From: Amblyornis subalaris | Lineage: Eukaryota; Chordata; Aves; Passeriformes; Ptilonorhynchidae | Direction: 5' to 3' | Length of the DNA: 64,000 nt | Assembly (NCBI GenBank): GCA_018881555.1 | Contig: JACAXG010000032.1 | Span: forward strand, 3,112,837 to 3,176,836 | Shown here: piece after piece, positions 57,201-64,000 of the stretch | How positions within the stretch are numbered: the first letter of the stretch is position 1 | Layout: the number at the start of each line of letters is the position of its first letter | Position numbers and translations under genes: made by a program | The notes under the pieces: generated by a model | What the model was told of the DNA's origin: nothing | Database searches by the model: none | The model's input: only the letters and a program-made list of their open reading frames with translations

Positions 57201-58799
57201 CAATACTCCTTCTCTGTTTTGTTTCACAGCAAAACCATTACATGTAAGTGTTGCCTTTGAAACGCCAGGGAAAGACACTGATGAATGTTACACAGCAGAG
57301 CAGAGGCTGCCAAAACTAACTGATTTCTGTTTAGAGACCCTAAGAGTGAAATCCCTGTGAAGTAGCAGAGCTTGAAGAGTAATTAGCTACAACCATAACA
57401 AAACAGTGAGCTACTCACCACTCAAATCTCTATGACTTCTCTGTTGTTATAAGTGACATTGATCTTGGAGGTTGCTGAGAATGGACTGTCCATGAAAAGA
57501 ACTGCGTAGCAGGAAAATAACCAAGAGAGTAAGATGTGAAAAGGTCATTTGTTATGATAAAAAATAAATTGTCAATATTAGTGAGCACCGATGTACCTGT
57601 TCCCACCTTTTAAAAACTTAAGGCAAAATTAATCTAAATAAAATCCCACTTACTCTGGTGGACACACACTAGGAGTAACTATGCCCCAGCAGCTGTCATT
57701 TCATCATTTCACCACCAATGGTTAACTCAGGCTTTGGGGTTTTTTTTGCACTTTTGTTAGCTAGGCAAAAGGAATTTTCTTATAATTTTTTTTATACCTT
57801 GCTTAGGAGAACTTTTGCTAATATATTCCTATTTTTGCCTTGGAAAAAAAAAGTAAACAATCACCAAAAGTCCAGTCTGCATATCAAATGAAGTGGTATT
57901 CATTTGCTGTGCTTTCTGCATCTGCCGTGTGAAATGGCAGAGTGAAGTAATGATAGACGGTTCACAGGGGTGACCCACATTGGCTGAGATCAATAATGTT
58001 ACATTTCTAATAAAGCACCCTAGAAATACCTTACAAAACCTCATAAAGCCCAGAAATACTTTTTCGNTTCTTCAGGAACAAAGATGAACAGACTAGAACA
58101 CGAACAGAAACATTTTCATAATATAATCACATATTAAGAATAATTACTCACTGGAAAGGTAAGGGTTTCTTTTTGCTGTACTTCTGCACTGTTTTATTGA
58201 TTATTTTCTCTGCAATGCTCTTGGTAAGCTAATAAGGAACTACTCTTCCCTTTCAGAATAATTGAATTATCAAAAGTAATGGTAAAAAAAAAATTAATAA
58301 ATCTGATATTTAAACTCAATATAAATATGAATTGAATAAATGAAGTCCACGTTGAATAAAGTAGGGGGGATCAAATGTTTTGATATGGTTGATCATGATT
58401 TTTCCCTAATTTTCAGTCAAACAAAATCTCACAAGAGAACAACTTTAAATTCTGCAGAAACCCAGGGTGAGATTTCTTAATGCTCGTATGTATTCTTTCC
58501 CTAGAACTTCTAAGGGAGACACCTTAAAAATCATAAAAATAGCCAGATCTAGTTAAGTTGTCATAGGCTTTTTGTAGAGATGAAAATCTAACAGCAGGGC
58601 AGCATTTTATTGAATTTAGTCTACTTTTTATTGGACATATTTCAGCCAATTGCCATTTTGACTATCCTGGCCACCCTTTTGAGAATTCAGTTTTTCTGTA
58701 ATTTCGACACATCAAGGGACCAAACTTGGAAAAATGCCTTGCCCACCAAAACTACCCACAAATTGCAGAATCAACACTGAACTATTTTGTAGTGATTAT
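54272..58799. other. Intergenic stretch, G/T-rich patch only
   Basis: About 4.5 kb without a gene. It contains the G/T-rich strand-asymmetric run at 54755 (own entry) and a near-tandem AATAAAT-ATG pair near 56750-56780. Confidence 0.7.
54755..54842 (+). repeat. G/T-rich strand-asymmetric low-complexity tract
   Basis: Nearly every base of the + strand over 85 positions is T or G, as in TTGGTTTGGGTTGGGTTTTT. It is not a simple microsatellite: units vary between TTTG, GGTTT and TTGGG. Confidence 0.85.
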
Positions 58800-58856
58800 T
58801 CCAGCGACAGGATTTGAACTTAACATCCTCTGATCCGGGGGACTGAGATAATTTAT
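58800..58856 (-). mobile_element. Possible tRNA-derived SINE remnant
   Basis: On the minus strand TATCTCAGTCC (58850-58840) resembles a pol III box A, and AGTTCAAATCC (58820-58810) resembles a box B (consensus GGTTCGANTCC). Their spacing is close to that in tRNAs. No intact cloverleaf is formed and there is no amino-acid acceptor stem, so it is not a working tRNA gene. An ancient tRNA-headed SINE is the likeliest source. Confidence 0.4.
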
Positions 58857-61800
58857 TCACTCTTTATGAAAATAAAACCCAGCAATGTCCAAAGGAATTA
58901 CCCTCTTCTGTAGGCTGAAACAATTATACAAAATGGTTTCCTTGTCAGCCATGGGAACAGTAGTCCTTTTGACATCAGTGCTTTTTCTAATGCTGTCAAA
59001 CATCAGTCTAAATGGAAATATTAGGATTTAGCACTGGAGCCTCAGACTTGCTGACTTGGAAGTGTCAGTATTACTGCACAACTCAGTTAAAGCATCATCT
59101 TTCTGAACTGTTACTCTGTTTTATATCACAGTTATTTGTATACTGTGATTTCTGCAATGAAATGCATAAAAATNCAGGTTTCAGAAAAGTCTGGTTTCAA
59201 GTCATTTTGAAGTGAAAAGAGAATTTTGTGCCCTATCTAAAGAAGTTTGCCACTTCACATAGTAAACATGAGTTTCTGTAATCAGACCGTGATAAATCCT
59301 GTCACTCGTTTTAAGACTGATTTTGACATTCCAAGGCTTTGTCATCACAGATACATGTGGGGAGGCACTTGTTGCCTTGAGCCATGTCTAGAGACTTTCA
59401 CATAAAACTGACCGGATCTGGAGCCCTGGCTGTCCCATTAGCACAGGGGTTATCATAACAATAGAAACTACTGAGCAGAGGTTTGTGACCTGGACAATGT
59501 GGTGGCAAAATACCTCAGTCTCCTCCCTGTTACAGCTCCTATTTTACCAACACAATGACTTTCTGTATTACTTGTTTCACTCCTCCTTAGCTTCAGAAAG
59601 TCTCTCGTGAAAGCAGCAAGTGCATGAACTGGTCCCTTGNTGTTGACAATGTCCTTTTCAGCTGCCTTTAATCAGTAGCTGGGTTATGCCATTAATCTTC
59701 ACTGTGAGAGAGGAGCCATCCGCCCTACCAGCTTACAACTCATTTCCTCCAGGTCCCAGCAGACCACCAGTCTTTCCAGGAGCTTCTTCCTCTGATTTCT
59801 CTCAGTAATTTCTCATAGCAACTTTTCCATGACACAGGAATATCTGGAGATATTCCTAGACAACAAGGAATATCTCCGGCAGTAATGTAGAGAACAGCAA
59901 TGAATGCAAAGAACAGCAGCTGGGAAGAGATGTGTGNCTGAGTTATTTAAAAACCTTTCTGAACCTCCATCTTCAGTAAAGATGAATTTAAGCCGTGACA
60001 GGAGCAAGGTCTGTTTTAACAGGAATACACAGTCAGCACCTGTGCAGTCTAGAACTTGTTGATCTAGCTGTAAAAAATAGAAACAAATATGTAATTATTC
60101 TTTAAATCTACAGGAGCAACACAGGCATCAGGAAAATAAATCTGCTAGAAGCTCGAGAAAATGTTGACAGAAAAATAAATGGATATAAAGTCTNTATAAA
60201 TAAATACAGATAACAAATTTAAAACAAAGAAACCCCTTTTTAATCTTTGGAGTGGAGCACTGCTGAAAGGGGGAGAGTGGAATACAAATAGTTTCTACGT
60301 TCTCCCAAGAGTTTATAACTTAATCAACAGAGCTGTCGACTGGGATTGCCTATGGTAGCAGTGGGCTTGGTGGTGTCTCCTTCATGCCTTTTTTGCCTTC
60401 ACCCAGATCCACTGTTTCCACAGTCACCACCCCAGCTCCCCCACGGAAAGGANAGAGCTGATGGCAAGAAAGGAATCTCCCCATTTTTTTTCATTCTGTT
60501 CTGCCACCTGNTTGTCACACGACCTTGCTGAGTACCTCTTCTCATTTGATATCAATTTTGGTTATGTTTTGCAGTAAATATGTCTACAGAAAAAGAGAGA
60601 ACTGTGATATTATTGNGTCTGTCTTGTTTAAGAAAAAATGACCCTTCCCCTGCCAATTCGTTTCCAGAAAATAAGCAAGCAGAGAACACTTGCAAAAGGA
60701 CAGGAAAAAAAGAGACTTTATTATTATTTTAGTTTTATGTTAGCTAGGTAAGTACATTTCCAAAATATTTCTGAAACCTTTCCATATTGCAGTTCTCAAT
60801 TATCAAGCCAGAGGACACTGGAAAGTGATAATTAGGTGTGAAACACCACTCATGCCCCCGCAGATAGCCCTCCTGCCAGCCGTTTAACACTTACTCTGTT
60901 GCCAAAGCTATGAATGCTGCGTTTTTCAACAGCATTTAGGTGCTAATAAATTATCCAACCGTTTGAAAGCAATGGCCAGTCTAGGTGGGAGAGTTTAACT
61001 GCGGAGGTCATGGGCAGTGATCCCGTGATCTGCAGCAACCAGAGCTATCCCATCCAGGGGAGGGTGGGACAGGCTTGTTGGCGAAGCTGATCTATTTCCA
61101 CAGCAGCAGAGGCAGCCCTGGACAAGTCAAGGGTGACTGTCCCACACTTCAAAATGCCTCTTTTTGAAATGGAAAGCTAATGTATTTGTGGGATTCGATC
61201 TTGAGATGCACCTCAAGTGTGTCCAGAGTTTGATACTGCCAGCTGGGGTTATCCCATGCAGATACAATCGTCTAGACAGGTAAATTCCACTTGTCCTCTT
61301 TCCTCATTATTAAAGGCTCCTTAAGTACGACTTACCTAAATCCTTTCTGAAGCAATACCAAGCCAAAAATGCTACCCACTAGCCAGTAAAAAGATGTCAA
61401 GGGTTATAATTCTTCTGGACTATGTATGTTGCATTCACCTCCTTAGTTTATAGCAAATAAATTCTCCACTAGAAGTAACATTTATGTGGATTTACAGTTC
61501 AAATCACGAGCACCAAAAGTAGTTCAGCATCTAAACATCTACCTGGCTGCTAGCACACATTTCAGAGGCACTAACAGAGTAGACATAAAGATGTCATGTC
61601 AAAACTGCCCCTCTGTGCTACATGCGCCAAGTCCTGTCCCAGGACTGGAAATTACTTACGACTTTATGCTGCTTTGCCCATATGCCTCATTCCCTGTTCC
61701 TAGAATTTGCTGTGGAAGACACATGGCCTCTATAAGTGATCTAAAGTATATGATACCAACACATCTGGCAGGATCAGAAATGGGCTCCACTGGGCTAAAA

Positions 61801-64000
61801 CATGGTTATCACCAGCTAGAGAGAGAAAAATCCACATGCACCTACATTCATACATATTTCCTGAACAAGGGCTTGCTACGTTCTGAAGCTGGGTTTTTTT
61901 CACTCAATGGTGGTGTCAATCAGGGATCGCCACAGTGCAGCAATAGGGGATCATGGGAGGGAAAAATCTAATGNAAATGAGATAAAGGCAAGACCCAAAG
62001 TGATACATAACATAGGTACACCTAAAATAGCTGTTTATTTTTGCCTTAGGTGCTTCANGGCATCCCACTTGGCATTCATCTGCTGCCCCAGAAGGCTGCA
62101 GGCTTTGGCACAAGCTCCTGTGCCTGTCCTGGTGTACTGGGACCGGCTGGCGTGGAGGTAGCTTTCCTCACAGCCACCTGAATGGTGCTGTGCTTTGAAT
62201 CGGCAGCTGAAGCAGTGCTGATAACACAGCAGTGGTTTTACAGCTCGTGAACAGAGCTTGCACAGCAGCAAGTCTTCCTTTCACACTTTGCTCCCAGTGA
62301 GGAGGCTGAGTGCTGGGAGGGGACCCAGCTAGGACAGCTGACCCCAGCTGACCACAGAGAGATCACACCATATGACACTCTGCTCAGCAATAAAAGTTCA
62401 GGAAAAAGAGGAAAAATGGGAGGCGGATTTTCATGGTTATTACATTTGTGTTCCCAACTGTTACATTCTTTCCTCAAAATGGCTGAACATCTGCCTGCCA
62501 ACAGGAAATACTGAACGAATTCCTCTTTTTGCTTTGCTTACACACACAGTTTTGCTTTCCCTGTTAAACCATCACCGTCTCAACCTGTGAGAATTTTTGC
62601 CCTGTACTTTCCATCCTGCTGGGGAAGAGGGAGTGAGTAGGTGGGTGGGTGTTTGGCCTTTGGCCTGGGGCAACCCACCATACCTGGACTCCTAAGGGTA
62701 CCACTAGGTGTCTATACTNAGGCACAAAACTTGGTCTCCTACTGCTCACCCTTAAAGAAGTTTTATGTCAGAGTAGCAGGCGTACAAAACCTGAAAGAGA
62801 GTAGAAAGAGATGGAAATGAAGAATAGCCACAAAAACTTGGCAAATACTCATTGTCCATTCTATATGGTTACCACCAATGTGAAGAATATGTTGGGAAAG
62901 AGGCTTACACATCTTCCATTCCTGTACTGCCTGAATGTAACCCTGTCCGTGTCTCTTTCCCTTCCCNATACTGTGTTTGCTCTAAACTCTTGACCATCTA
63001 CCAGGGCTAAAAAGAGAAACTGCAACCGGTTCTCTGCACTCTCTGCCATGAGAAGTGCTGGCCTGTTCACTATGGAGTTTATGTGGGGATTCCATTTTAA
63101 TGGCAGGCCTGAGGAGAATTGCTCACTTATCTCCTCCTGGAAGAAACCGAGCCAAATGCCATAGAAATGTATATTTGCTGTCTATAGCAGCATTGTCTTT
63201 CGTAATAAGGGTGCTCTGCTGGCAACCAAACATCTCATATACTGCAGGTTTTCTGTGAAGAAATGAAAACAAACAGTTGAGGAAAAATCTCTTCAGAAAA
63301 AATTTCAGCAAAACTGAAATGGTTTAAGGCTCGTCTTTCTCTGTAAATAAAGTGGTGAAGAGAATGAGATGTTTCAGTGAAGTGCTCAGCCACAGAAGAG
63401 GTGCAGATGAATGGAACCAATGTATGCACAACTAGAAAACGTTGAGTAGGGAAATTGCTCTACAAATGCCTTTTTTCCTTTCATCTGATCCCCCTTGTAC
63501 ATGCATTCCTCAGGAAAAGTGCTGTGTTGTTGTGGCAAAGGGATTTTGCAAGTATAAATGTTGATCTATCCCTTAACAGAAGGAAATGCTTGAGGTACAG
63601 TGTAACTTGTGCCTTTGTGTTGCACTGCTCCAGTCAGTAAGTATTGTGCAAAGGAATGGAATGATTTGGGATTTATACACTCTGACAAAGAAACTTTGTC
63701 CCATCCTCTATAAATAAAGGCTTTAGAGTCCAGTACACGTATTCACCTTTGTATTATAGATACTTTATATCTGCTATGCCAATGTAAAAAGACCTTGAAA
63801 TAAGTATAGGTGTTATCTTTAGGCCTCTTTACATTGCCAGAATATCCCATTGACGTTTTATAGAATACTTTATGAGACAGAGGCTATGAATATGTTAAGT
63901 TTTAAGCCAAGCCAAGGATTACACAGCTAGAACAGGTCTGGCCTCAAAGCAGAACAGAAGAGGTGACATTTTCCAGCCACAGAGCTGGTGGCATCTTGCA
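58857..64000. other. Intergenic stretch to window end, no gene seen
   Basis: About 5 kb without CR1 or gene. It holds the inverted GGAATATCT repeat at 59837 (see findings) and the longest intergenic open frame (161 codons, 61486-61971, +), which has no recognisable domain. Confidence 0.7.

Noticed and set aside
58800..58856. A functional tRNA gene
   Set aside because: Only box-like sequences are present. No acceptor stem or anticodon arm can be drawn.
61486..61971. Longest intergenic open frame, 161 codons on +
   Set aside because: The product has no recognisable domain, no repeat structure and a scattered composition. A frame of this length is expected by chance in 35 kb, and I see no supporting splice or promoter signals.

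Overview
The window is nuclear DNA from a bird, or less likely another archosaur. It carries many CR1 LINE tails of the avian kind, a putative LTR fragment and almost no SINEs. It is AT-rich, and the first 28.6 kb is the 3' two thirds of one large multi-exon gene on the + strand, apolipoprotein B (APOB). Isolated single n positions are scattered throughout and look like masked ambiguous calls.

Region 1 (1-28,620): APOB, 5'-truncated by the window edge. I place 22 coding exons by translated similarity to human apoB (recalled, not searched) and by GT/AG sites. Counting back from the terminal exon, they correspond to human exons 8-29. The summed coding length is 12,897 bases, an exact multiple of three: 4,298 residues plus a stop. 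All junction phases join and no exon has an internal stop. Exons 8-25 encode most of the vitellogenin-like lipid-transfer module and the start of the first beta domain. Exon 26 is one 7,581-base exon (16113-23693) carrying the lipid-binding beta and helical domains and the LDL-receptor site. Exons 27-29 finish the protein. A polyadenylation signal lies at 28597. Introns hold CR1 tails, a putative LTR fragment and microsatellites, and otherwise little that I can recognise.

Region 2 (28,621-64,000): about 35 kb with no gene I can support. It holds CR1 fragments in both orientations, three small palindromic MITE-like elements, one possible tRNA-derived SINE remnant, a few simple repeats, and a CpG-bearing segment at about 47.45-47.58 kb that I cannot identify. 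ORFs here are short, single and unlike any family I know.

Biology: apoB is the non-exchangeable scaffold of VLDL and LDL, and in laying birds of yolk-targeted VLDL. Four sites that matter in human apoB can be read directly. The codon at the apoB-48 editing site is GAA, so there is no C to deaminate. The basic receptor-binding core LTRKRGLKLA is kept. The Arg-3500 equivalent is kept but its partner Trp-4369 is Leu. The Lp(a)-linking Cys-4326 is Lys. I see no new biological system. The most informative observations are these lineage-specific substitutions and the palindromic element just beyond the poly(A) site.
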